7,164 bases of DNA from an uncultured Acetobacteraceae bacterium. Lineage in GTDB: Bacteria; Pseudomonadota; Alphaproteobacteria; Acetobacterales; Acetobacteraceae. The notes under the pieces were generated by a model that searched no databases, was not told where the DNA came from, and saw only the letters and a list, made by a program, of their open reading frames with translations. Position 1 is the stretch's first letter; each line of letters opens with the position of its first letter. Below are positions 1-6,104 of this stretch, piece after piece. The position numbers and the translations under genes were made by a program. Where the stretch lies: positions 1 to 7,164 of the forward strand of contig CALGVL010000095.1 of assembly GCA_937930165.1 (NCBI GenBank). Direction: 5' to 3'.

Positions 1-818
1 TGCCGCTGCAGCCGCACTGCCATGGTGCGCACGCCGCGCAGCGCCAGCCAGACATCGTCCGGGGAGGCATACTGGCCGAGCGTTGAGGCGGCGCCGCGCA
101 CCACCAGCCAGTCGGCCTCGTCATTCACCGTGACGCTGCCGAGCAGGATGTCGGAATGCCCGCCGACATACTTCGTGAGTGCCTGGATCGAGACATCCAC
201 CCCATGCGCGAAAGGCTTGAAGTGGTGGATGCCCCAGGTGTTGTCCATCAGCACCTTCGCCCCCGCGGCATGGGCGGCGCGGGCGATGGCGGGAATGTCC
301 TGCACCTCGAAGGTGTGGCTGCCGGGGCTTTCCGTATAGACAACCTTCGTGTTCGGGCGGATCAGGGCGCGCATTCCGGCCTCGTCCACCGTGGGGTCGT
401 AATAGGTGGTCTCGACGCCCCAGCCCTTCAGCAGCGTGTCGCAGAGGTTGCGTGTCGGGCCGTAGACGCTGTCCGGCACCAGGCAGTGGTCGCCCGCCTT
501 CAGATAGGCCAGCAACGGCACCACCACGGCGGCGAGGCCGGTGCCGACGATCAGGCTGCGCGTGCCACCCTCGATCTCGGCGATGACGTCCTCCAGGGCG
601 TAGTGGGTCGGTCCGCCCTGGGTGCCATAGGTCATGAACTGCTCGAAGCGGTGCTTCGCGCTCTCGCGCCGCGCCTCGCAATTCGGGAAGAGCACGGTGG
701 AGCCGCGATGGACCCCCGGATTCACGAAGCCATGCACCCGCGTCCCGGCACGGCCGGCATGGCTCATCCGGGTGGCGAAGCCCAGGGTGGGGGGCTTGGA
801 CGCGGAATCGTCGGGCAT
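1..818 (-). CDS. metC: Cystathionine beta-lyase, C-terminal part beyond window
   Basis: This is a PLP-dependent Cys/Met-metabolism enzyme. The family cleaves cystathionine to homocysteine, pyruvate and ammonia in the cytoplasm, the penultimate step of methionine synthesis by transsulfuration; many members also desulfurate cysteine. The first 272 residues are visible and the rest lies off the left edge (family proteins are near 390-400 residues). Seen directly: the phosphate-binding YGTQGGPTHYALE segment at 64-76, the D192 of MDNTW that contacts the PLP ring nitrogen, and the Schiff-base lysine K216 in SIQALTKYVGGHSD. The YGxxGxxTH pattern and the long TKYVGGHSD block fit MetC better than MetB. 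The ATG at 818 overlaps the upstream sulfurtransferase stop codon as TGATG, which fixes the start and implies translational coupling. The related MetB, MetZ and methionine gamma-lyase are less likely alternatives. Confidence 0.9.
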   Translation of the reverse strand, partial: MPDDSASKPPTLGFATRMSHAGRAGTRVHGFVNPGVHRGSTVLFPNCEARRESAKHRFEQFMTYGTQGGPTHYALEDVIAEIEGGTRSLIVGTGLAAVVVPLLAYLKAGDHCLVPDSVYGPTRNLCDTLLKGWGVETTYYDPTVDEAGMRALIRPNTKVVYTESPGSHTFEVQDIPAIARAAHAAGAKVLMDNTWGIHHFKPFAHGVDVSIQALTKYVGGHSDILLGSVTVNDEADWLVVRGAASTLGQYASPDDVWLALRGVRTMAVRLQR

Positions 819-1663
819 CAGGCAGTCACCTTCGGAGTTTCGGGCCGTCCGGCCCATTCGGTCCAGGAGCCGTCATAGACGGCGGGTTCAGGAAAGCCAG
901 CCCGCACCAGGCCGAGGGCCAGGGCGCAGGCGGTGACGCCGGTGCCGCAGGAGGTGACGACCGGCTGTTCGGCCTCCACCCCCACCGCTTCGAACATGCG
1001 GCGCAGGGTGGCCGGGTCCTTCATGGTCAGGTCGGGGTTCAGCAATTCGGTGGCGGGGAGATTCGCCGCCCCCGGCATATGGCCGCTCGGCAGGCCGGGG
1101 CGGGGCTCCGGCGCGGTGCCATCGAACCGCCCCCTGGCGCGGGCATCCAGGATCAGCGCCGCACCGCCCCCCTGGCGGATGATGCGCTTGATGTCGCCGA
1201 TGCCCTTCACCCGCTCGGCGCGGAAATCGGGGATGAAAGTGGCGGGGGCCGGGGCAGGGGCGTCGCCGGTTTCGACCTTCCGGCCCTCCCGGATCCATTT
1301 CGGCAGGCCGCCATCCAGCACCGCGGCATTCTCATGCCCGAAGAGGCGCATCATCCACCAGCCGCGGGCGGAGGAGCGCAGGCCGTGCTGGTCGTAGAAC
1401 ACCACCCGCGTCGCATTGGAGACGCCGAGCGCGCCGACCATCTTCGCGAAGCGCCCCGGCGTCGGGATCATATGCGGCAGGTCGGTATCGGGATCGGCGA
1501 TCCGGTCAATGTCGAAGAGCAGCGCGCCGGGGATATGCGCCTTGCGGAATCCGTCATGCGCATTGCCCGGCTCATTCGGCAGGTAGGTGGAGCAGTCGAA
1601 CACCACCAGATCCGGCTTGCCGAGTTCCGCGGCCAGCCATTCCGTCGAGACCAGGTTGTCCAT
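818..1663 (-). CDS. sseA: 3-mercaptopyruvate sulfurtransferase (two rhodanese domains)
   Basis: The protein has 281 residues, the same length as E. coli SseA. The family transfers sulfur from 3-mercaptopyruvate to thiol or cyanide acceptors, forming pyruvate and a cysteine persulfide. Two rhodanese-like domains are visible: an N-terminal non-catalytic one (about 5-130, ending VLDGGLPKW) and a C-terminal catalytic one (about 160-281). The active-site cysteine is C239 in CGTGVTA, the mercaptopyruvate-type loop; thiosulfate rhodaneses have CRKGVT. Substrate arginines R179 (GRF) and R188 (EPR) and the charge-relay candidates D53 and H64 align with the human enzyme. Thr241 replaces the usual Ser of CGSGVTA. 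Start at ATG 1663 is chosen because it follows the upstream stop by 5 nt with GGGGAG ahead of it; an open frame continuing further upstream only shadows the alaX gene. Downstream it overlaps metC by 1 nt, so cysteine/methionine sulfur handling is grouped here. Confidence 0.93.
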   Translation of the reverse strand: MDNLVSTEWLAAELGKPDLVVFDCSTYLPNEPGNAHDGFRKAHIPGALLFDIDRIADPDTDLPHMIPTPGRFAKMVGALGVSNATRVVFYDQHGLRSSARGWWMMRLFGHENAAVLDGGLPKWIREGRKVETGDAPAPAPATFIPDFRAERVKGIGDIKRIIRQGGGAALILDARARGRFDGTAPEPRPGLPSGHMPGAANLPATELLNPDLTMKDPATLRRMFEAVGVEAEQPVVTSCGTGVTACALALGLVRAGFPEPAVYDGSWTEWAGRPETPKVTA

Positions 1664-1668
1664 GGCGC

Positions 1669-2391
1669 TCACTCCCCAGCCAGCACGATATAGACGCGAC
1701 GGTTCTGTTTGCCCTTGTTCTCCAGCTTCGTCACCTCGACCCGGCCGATCTCGCCGGTGCGGCGCACATGCGTCCCGCCGCAGGGCTGCAGATCGACCGG
1801 GGCCGCCGCATCGCCGATTCGCACCAGCCGGATGCGGCCGGCGCCGCGCGGCGGCTGCACCGAGAGGGTCCGCACCAGGCCGGGATTCGCATCCAGCTCC
1901 GCCTCGGTGATCCACTGCTCGCCCACCGGATGGTCGGCGGCGATCAGCGCATTCAGTTGCTCCGTCAGCCATTCCTTGGCCGGCGGGGCGGCGAGGTCGA
2001 AATCCAGCCGTGAGCGGTCGGCGCCGATCTGCCCGCCGGTCACGCCGGCGCCGGGGATCAGGCTGCACAGCAGATGCAGCGAGGTGTGCATCCGCATGTG
2101 CCGGTGCCGCAGGGCCCAGTCGAGCTGCGCCACCACCTCCGCACCGACCGGCGGCGGGGCCGCGCCTTCCGCCGGAAGGTGCAGCACGGTGTCATCCGGC
2201 CCCTTCACTGCCTTGGCAACCGGCATCTCGCCGCCATCCCAGCGCAGCACCCCGGCATCCCCCGGCTGACCACCGGCCTGGGCGTAGAAGACGGTGCGGT
2301 CCAGCAGCACGCCCTCCGGCCCGGCGCCGATCACGCGGGCGGTGCATTCGGTAGCATAGGCATCCTCACGGAAGAGAAGGTCGGTCGGCAT
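1669..2391 (-). CDS. alaX: Alanyl-tRNA editing protein, AlaX family
   Basis: This is a free-standing editing domain related to the C-terminal part of alanyl-tRNA synthetase. Family members hydrolyse Ser- or Gly-tRNA(Ala) in trans, preventing mistranslation of alanine codons. The protein has 240 residues. Seen directly: the GGQPGDAG motif at 40-47 typical of the tRNA-binding N-terminal half, the zinc-binding HTSLH (H102, H106), and the second metal pair in CGGTH (C204, H208), followed by the conserved GEIGRVEVTKLENKGKQNRR tail. All four zinc ligands are intact, so the enzyme is probably active. The size fits the medium AlaX class rather than full AlaRS: no aminoacylation domain precedes it. 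Start at 2391 follows the nudF stop by 5 nt with a purine-rich GGAAGTGAGAG stretch ahead; the open frame extending upstream is a shadow of nudF. It is the second gene of the four-gene run. Confidence 0.92.
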   Translation of the reverse strand: MPTDLLFREDAYATECTARVIGAGPEGVLLDRTVFYAQAGGQPGDAGVLRWDGGEMPVAKAVKGPDDTVLHLPAEGAAPPPVGAEVVAQLDWALRHRHMRMHTSLHLLCSLIPGAGVTGGQIGADRSRLDFDLAAPPAKEWLTEQLNALIAADHPVGEQWITEAELDANPGLVRTLSVQPPRGAGRIRLVRIGDAAAPVDLQPCGGTHVRRTGEIGRVEVTKLENKGKQNRRVYIVLAGE

Positions 2392-2396
2392 CGCTC

Positions 2397-3035
2397 TCAC
2401 TTCCATTCCCGCCGCAGCCTCTCCCGGTTCTGACGCAGCCAGTAGAGGCAGACGGCGGCGGTCACGTTCTGGATCCGGTTGGCATCGAGCAGGGCGAAGG
2501 CCTCCGCCGCCGGCAGGACGATGACGCGGATATCCTCGCCCTCGGCCGCCAAGCCATGGTTCCCGGCCGCGCCTGGGGCCGGCAGCGTGACCTGGGCGGC
2601 GTAGTAGAACATCAACTCGTCGCAGCCGCCCTGCATCAGCATGTAGCGGCCGATCGTCTCGAACCGGCCGGGCCTTAGGCCCGTCTCCTCCTCGATCTCG
2701 CGCCGGGCCGCGGCCTCCGGATCCTCGCCGGGTTCGAGCAGCCCGGCCGGGCATTCGGTCATCACCGGCGGCAGGCCGGCGGCCAGGACCGGCAGGCGAA
2801 ACTGTTCGATCAGCGCCACCGCGTCGGCGACCGGGTCATAGGGCAGCACGGCGCAGCCGCGGCCTCGTCGCCAGAGCTCCCATGTCAGCTCGCGGGAGGG
2901 GGTTCCGTCGAAGCGGGTGTAGCGGAACTGCACGCGCTGGAGCGGGAAGCGGCCTTCCCAGACCACCTCATCCGCCAGCACCGTGAGCCCGGGATGCGCC
3001 GGGATCGGCGGCGCCTTTGCTGGTCTGGCCTTCAT
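2397..3035 (-). CDS. nudF: NUDIX hydrolase, ADP-ribose pyrophosphatase (NudF-like)
   Basis: The protein has 212 residues. NudF-type enzymes hydrolyse ADP-ribose to AMP and ribose 5-phosphate in the cytoplasm with Mg2+. The Nudix box runs from G98 to L120, with all key residues present: E104, R112, E113, E116 and E117 in the REIEEETGL core. The approach ECPAGLLEPGE, the loop HGLAAEGEDIRV at 160-171 with acidic residues E165/E167/D168, and the ending near LRREWK resemble E. coli NudF closely (comparison from memory). One oddity: Q135 in MQGG stands where ADP-ribose pyrophosphatases usually have the proline of SPGG, so substrate choice is less certain and another nucleoside diphosphate sugar is possible. 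It is the first gene of the leftward operon, and its start lies 28 bp from the divergent transporter start. The ribosome binding site is weak (AGGG about 10 nt upstream). Confidence 0.88.
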   Translation of the reverse strand: MKARPAKAPPIPAHPGLTVLADEVVWEGRFPLQRVQFRYTRFDGTPSRELTWELWRRGRGCAVLPYDPVADAVALIEQFRLPVLAAGLPPVMTECPAGLLEPGEDPEAAARREIEEETGLRPGRFETIGRYMLMQGGCDELMFYYAAQVTLPAPGAAGNHGLAAEGEDIRVIVLPAAEAFALLDANRIQNVTAAVCLYWLRQNRERLRREWK

Positions 3036-3063
3036 GCGTCGCGGACCCTAGCCTCGTATCGGA
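3036..3063. promoter_or_regulatory. Divergent start-codon gap with overlapping promoters
   Basis: Only 28 bp separate the ATG of the leftward nudF operon from the first ATG of the rightward transporter gene. A sigma-70 type promoter needs roughly 30 bp plus a leader, so promoters for both directions must extend into the opposite coding sequence, or one transcript must be nearly leaderless. I could not identify convincing -35/-10 pairs in this GC-rich stretch. The call rests on gene layout alone. Confidence 0.35.
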
Positions 3064-4017
3064 ATGCCGTCCATGGACCCCCAGCCCATCGCCGGGCCGC
3101 CCGCGCGCCCCCCGGCCCCGGACCATGCCGCCGAGCGGCTGCGCCGGGACCGAACCCGCCGCGCCGTGCTGATGATTCTCGGCGCGGCCGGGGTCTTCAG
3201 CGTCGCCGCGGCCTTCGTGAAGGCGCTGGATGGTGCCATTCCGCTGGTGCAAGTGATCTTCTGCCGCAACCTCTTTGCCATTCCCGCCTTGCTGCCCCTG
3301 CTCTGGCGGCATGGGGGCTGGGCGGCGCTGCGCACCAGCAATCCCCTGATGCATGCGGCACGCACCGCGGCTGGGCTGATGGGCATGGCCGGTGCCTTCT
3401 ACGGCTATGCGGTACTGCCTCTGGCCATGGTGACGGCGCTCGGCTTCACCATGCCGCTCTTCCTGACGCTGCTCTCCATCCCGCTGCTCGGGGAAAGGGT
3501 GGGGCCGCGGCGCGGCGCCGCCGTGCTGGTCGGCTTCTGCGGCGTGCTCATCATGGCGCAGCCCGGCGCGGGAGGCGGCGGCCAGATTGCCGGCATGCTG
3601 ATGGTACTGATGGGCGCCCTCGGCTGGGCGCTCGCCATGATCAGCATCCGCCGCATGGGGGAGGCGGGGGAGCAGGGCGTCACCATCGTCCTCTGGTTCG
3701 CCATTGGCGCGGCGCTGGTCTCCGGCCTGGCCAGCATCCCGGTCTGGGTCGCGCCGACGCCGGCGCAATGGGCACTGCTGATCGGCACCGGCGCGGTTTC
3801 CGCCCTGGCCCAAGTGCTGATGACCGAAGGCTACCGGCGCGGCGAGGCGACCCTGCTCGCCCCCTTCGAATACTCCGCCATCCTCTGGACCACGCTGATG
3901 GGCGTGCTGGTCTGGGGCGAGTTGCCGGACCTCTGGGATTTCGCCGGGATCGCGGTGCTGGTCGCCTCCGGCCTGTATATCTGGCATCGCGAGGTGGCGC
4001 TGGGGATCCGGCGCTGA
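3064..4017 (+). CDS. DMT-superfamily transporter with two EamA domains
   Basis: This is a 317-residue inner-membrane protein with about ten hydrophobic segments, roughly 33-53, 58-80, 98-117, 119-140, 148-166, 173-194, 205-227, 234-252, 262-283 and 292-308. They form two EamA repeats (about 33-166 and 175-308), each ending in a GE-x(6-8)-G-x-x-L/V-G/A type motif (GERVGPRRGAAVLVGF; GELPDLWDFAGIAVLV). The first 32 residues are a polar Pro/Arg-rich cytoplasmic tail. The family exports or imports small metabolites such as amino acids, purines, sugars or S-adenosylmethionine; the substrate cannot be read from this sequence. The start is uncertain: ATG 3064 gives the longest form but has no ribosome binding site, whereas ATG 3073 has a weak GGA at suitable distance. 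It is the only plus-strand gene, placed between two minus-strand blocks. Confidence 0.88.
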   Translation: MPSMDPQPIAGPPARPPAPDHAAERLRRDRTRRAVLMILGAAGVFSVAAAFVKALDGAIPLVQVIFCRNLFAIPALLPLLWRHGGWAALRTSNPLMHAARTAAGLMGMAGAFYGYAVLPLAMVTALGFTMPLFLTLLSIPLLGERVGPRRGAAVLVGFCGVLIMAQPGAGGGGQIAGMLMVLMGALGWALAMISIRRMGEAGEQGVTIVLWFAIGAALVSGLASIPVWVAPTPAQWALLIGTGAVSALAQVLMTEGYRRGEATLLAPFEYSAILWTTLMGVLVWGELPDLWDFAGIAVLVASGLYIWHREVALGIRR

Positions 4018-4033
4018 TCCCCGGCGCGGATCA
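4015..4033. terminator. Short inverted repeat at convergent gene ends
   Basis: TGATCC (4015-4020) and GGATCA (4028-4033) form a perfect 6-bp inverted repeat around the 7-nt loop CCGGCGC. It begins at the transporter's own TGA stop and fills most of the 19-bp gap before the stop of the convergent oxidoreductase gene. The position suits a bidirectional terminator. The stem is short and no T-run follows on either strand, so this is a weak call. Confidence 0.25.
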
Positions 4034-4036
4034 TCT

Positions 4037-5011
4037 TCAGGGAAGCAGAACGATCTTCCCGAAGTGCCGGTTGGCCCGCATATGCGCCAGGGCCTCCGGC
4101 GCCTCGGCCAGCGGGAAGGTCCGGTCGATCGGCAGATGCAGCCTGCCCGCCTCAAGCGCAGCCCAGAGATCGGCGCGCATGCGGCGGTTGATCTCCCGCA
4201 CCTCCTCCACCGAGCGGGTGCGGAAGGTGACGCCGATATAGCTGATGCGGCGCAGCGCATGCAGGTCGAAGTCGAATTCGCCCCTGGCACCGCCCAGCCG
4301 CCCGACATTCACGATGCGGCCGAGGATGGCGCAGCATTTCAGGTTGCCATTGGCGACGCTGGCCGAAACCTGATCCACGATCAGCTCCACGCCCTTGCCG
4401 CCGGTGGCCTCCAGCACCTTGTCCGGCCAGTCCGGCTGGCTGGTGTCGATGGCCAGGTCGCAGCCGAATTCCTTCAGCCTCGCCCGTCGCTCCGCATTGG
4501 TGGAACTGCCGAGCACCAGCTTCGCGCCCATCAGCTTGGCGATCTGCATGCCCATCAGCCCGACGCCGGAGCTGGCGCCCTGGATCAGCACGCTCTCGCC
4601 CGCGGTCAGGCGGCCATTCGTCACCACGGCGTCATGCATGGTCTGCAGGGCGATCGGCAGGGTTGCCGCCTGCTCCCAGGACATGTTGCTGTCCGGCACC
4701 GGCGAGACGCGGCCCCAATCCGCCACTGCATATTCGGCATAGCCGCCGCTGCCGGAGCACATCACCCGGTCGCCGGGCTTCACGCTGTCCGGCACCTCGG
4801 CGCCGACCTCCACCACCTCCCCGGCGAATTCCAGGCCGAGGATGGTCCCCGGTCCGCCCATCCGGCCATGCATATGCCCGGCGGCGACGCCGAGATCGGC
4901 GCGGTTCAGCCCGCTGGCGCGGACCCGGACCAGGACCTCGCCCGGACCGGGCTTCGGCTCCGGTACATCCTTCACCTGCACGCCGGATTCGGTGACGACG
5001 GCTGCCTTCAT
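4037..5011 (-). CDS. Zinc-free MDR family NADPH:quinone oxidoreductase
   Basis: The protein has 324 residues and belongs to the medium-chain dehydrogenase/reductase superfamily, quinone oxidoreductase branch, whose members reduce quinones or enones with NADPH in the cytoplasm. The N-terminal GroES-like domain (about 1-115) carries VRASGLNRADL at 30-40 and the GLEFAGEVVEVG strand at 59-70. The Rossmann domain (about 120-265) has GASSGVGLMGMQIAK at 145-159, the classic nucleotide-binding glycine motif. The catalytic and structural zinc cysteines of alcohol dehydrogenases are absent. The C-terminus HFGKIVLLP is typical. Start ATG 5011 is preferred: MKAAVV is the usual family N-terminus and GGGAG lies 7 nt upstream. 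A GTG at 5113 would add 34 Pro-rich residues and seems non-coding. The upstream acetyltransferase ends 135 nt away, enough room for its own promoter, though none was recognised. Physiological substrate unknown. Confidence 0.9.
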   Translation of the reverse strand: MKAAVVTESGVQVKDVPEPKPGPGEVLVRVRASGLNRADLGVAAGHMHGRMGGPGTILGLEFAGEVVEVGAEVPDSVKPGDRVMCSGSGGYAEYAVADWGRVSPVPDSNMSWEQAATLPIALQTMHDAVVTNGRLTAGESVLIQGASSGVGLMGMQIAKLMGAKLVLGSSTNAERRARLKEFGCDLAIDTSQPDWPDKVLEATGGKGVELIVDQVSASVANGNLKCCAILGRIVNVGRLGGARGEFDFDLHALRRISYIGVTFRTRSVEEVREINRRMRADLWAALEAGRLHLPIDRTFPLAEAPEALAHMRANRHFGKIVLLP

Positions 5012-5146
5012 GGAGTCTCTCCCGTCTGTTGGCTCTGGCCATTCCTTGCCCGCCCGGGGCGGCGGCACAAGCGGTGGCGGAGGCCGGGGCTTGTCTCTTG
5101 CCGGCCGGTTCACGCCTCTGCCTAAGGCATCGGGCGATCGGAAGGC
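5012..5146. other. Intergenic spacer ahead of the oxidoreductase
   Basis: This 135-nt gap is the largest in the right-hand block. It holds the oxidoreductase ribosome binding site (GGGAG on the minus strand at 5019-5023). A GC-rich imperfect dyad around 5046-5073 (CTTG ... CAAG at the ends) is also visible. The gap may contain a terminator for the acetyltransferase transcript or a promoter for the oxidoreductase; neither has a clear consensus. A frame open through it toward the oxidoreductase encodes mostly Pro and Arg and looks fortuitous. Confidence 0.4.
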
Positions 5147-5575
5147 TCAGAGCTTCTTGCGGAACCAGATGCGGCTGTGGCCGGGCGGCATGCCGTCCAG
5201 CCGGCCGAATTCCACATAGCCATGCCGGGTCCAGAAGCCTGGGGCCTGGAAGCTGAAGGTGTCGGTATAGGCATCGGTGCAGCCGCGGTCGCGGGCGATC
5301 GCCTCCGCCCGCTCCAGCAGCTTGCTGCCGAGGCCATGGCCCCGGATGTCGCGGGCCAGCCAGAGCCAGTCGATGAACAGCCAGTTCCAGTAGGTGAGGC
5401 CGAGCAGCCCGCCCTTGACCGTGCCGGAACCGTCCCGCGCCAGCACCGTCACCGGCTCCCGGTCATAGGGGCCGCCCATTTCCTGGTTGAAGGCGTGCAG
5501 CCCGCGCTGGATGGCGGCCACGGCCTCCAGTTCCGGGAATTCGTCCTCGCTGATCTCGATGTCGTCGGTGCCCAT
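5147..5575 (-). CDS. GNAT family N-acetyltransferase
   Basis: A 142-residue single-domain acetyltransferase of the Gcn5-related superfamily, which moves acetyl from acetyl-CoA to an amine on a small molecule or protein. The acetyl-CoA pyrophosphate-binding motif is R78-GHGLG-83, followed by the helix SKLLERAEAIARDRG. The preceding strand is Trp-rich (YWNWLFIDWLWL, 62-73), and the C-terminal motif B region reads FSFQAPGFWTRHGY (107-120) and ends FRKKL. In many relatives the residue at W115 is tyrosine, which can act as general acid in catalysis. The substrate cannot be inferred. Start at ATG 5575 has AAAAGGG closely upstream; the gene begins 11 nt after the CopD-family stop, so the two are probably co-transcribed. 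Confidence 0.88.
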   Translation of the reverse strand: MGTDDIEISEDEFPELEAVAAIQRGLHAFNQEMGGPYDREPVTVLARDGSGTVKGGLLGLTYWNWLFIDWLWLARDIRGHGLGSKLLERAEAIARDRGCTDAYTDTFSFQAPGFWTRHGYVEFGRLDGMPPGHSRIWFRKKL

Positions 5576-5586
5576 CCGCCCTTTTC

Positions 5587-6051
5587 CTAGCCGCCGAAGC
5601 GGCCCCAGGCCGCCACCGCCACGGTGAGCAGCCCGAGCACCAGGTTGATGAACACCAGTTGCCGGACGCGGTCCATCGCCATTGCTGCGCGGTTACGATC
5701 CGCGGCCGCCATCGCCGCCCGGAATTTCCTCCAGGGTCCGATGAAGAGCGCCACGAAGATCGCGGCCATGACCAGCCCGGTGAGATGCATCACATGGACG
5801 TGCCAGCCGGTGCCGCGGAAGCCGCCGAACCAGCCGAAGACCAGCGCCCAGCCGGTCAGCAGCAGTACCGGCATGGCGTGCCAGACGATCAGGAAGAAGC
5901 GGCGCAGCACGCCCTCATGCAGCGCCAGGCGCTGTGGCGGCTCCAGCGCCGCCATTGCCGGCCGCAGCGCCAGCAGCGCGAAGGCCATGCCGCCGACCCA
6001 GAGCACCGCGCCGAGCAGATGCAGCATGTAAAGCAGATTGCCGAGCATCAT
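5587..6051 (-). CDS. CopD-family four-helix integral membrane protein
   Basis: This is a 154-residue inner-membrane protein with four hydrophobic segments at about 5-30, 52-75, 86-105 and 130-150. The opening HLLGAVLWVGGMAFALLALRPA (from H11; pattern H-x3-A-x2-W-x-G-G) is characteristic of CopD-domain proteins. These relate to copper-resistance/uptake membrane proteins and to the HemJ-like four-helix group, which carry conserved histidines that may bind haem or copper. Histidines here are H11, H45, H58, H84, H86 and H89. No copper chaperone, CopC or haem gene is next to it, so a copper role is family inference only. HemJ itself is less likely because its usual WFAGLFYLPRLF-type start is not present. 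The start is ambiguous: GGAAGG lies 4 nt before ATG 6051 and 7 nt before ATG 6048, the latter being the better spacing. The acetyltransferase gene follows after 11 nt. Confidence 0.8.
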   Translation of the reverse strand: MMLGNLLYMLHLLGAVLWVGGMAFALLALRPAMAALEPPQRLALHEGVLRRFFLIVWHAMPVLLLTGWALVFGWFGGFRGTGWHVHVMHLTGLVMAAIFVALFIGPWRKFRAAMAAADRNRAAMAMDRVRQLVFINLVLGLLTVAVAAWGRFGG

Positions 6052-6104
6052 CCATCCTTCCGTCCGTCATCCGCAGGCTGCGGTGCACCCTCTGGCCCAG
6101 CGAG

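Noticed and set aside
121..681. Minus-strand frame of 186 codons at the left end
   Set aside because: It is a shifted frame within the truncated metC gene. The continuous frame from 818 to the window edge has the PLP-enzyme motifs instead.
1664..2068. Upstream extension of the sulfurtransferase frame
   Set aside because: This part overlaps the alaX gene, whose zinc ligands and motifs lie in another frame. The 281-residue form from 1663 has the family length.
2968..4308. Long minus-strand open frame (446 codons) antisense to the transporter gene
   Set aside because: It overlaps a well-recognised EamA transporter throughout, its protein is rich in Arg, Gly, Pro, Gln and His without domain motifs, and it runs into two neighbouring genes. 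Long antisense frames are expected in GC-rich DNA.
5046..5073. GC-rich dyad between the acetyltransferase and oxidoreductase genes as a rho-independent terminator
   Set aside because: Pairing is imperfect with bulges, and no T-run follows on the minus strand. It was kept only as a remark in the spacer entry.
5012..5113. N-terminal extension of the oxidoreductase from a GTG at 5113
   Set aside because: The 34 extra residues are Pro/Arg-rich and unlike the family N-terminus. A good ribosome binding site and the family-typical MKAAVV start are at 5011.
4064..5125. Long plus-strand open frame (353 codons) antisense to the quinone oxidoreductase
   Set aside because: It mirrors almost the whole oxidoreductase gene, has His/Ala/Gly/Gln-rich composition and no recognisable fold. 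The opposite strand carries clear MDR-family motifs.
5587..6051. HemJ (protoporphyrinogen oxidase) as identity of the four-helix protein
   Set aside because: It shares a similar His-x-x-G-x-x-x-W-x-G-G helix, but the downstream sequence does not follow the HemJ pattern and no haem gene is nearby. CopD family fits better.
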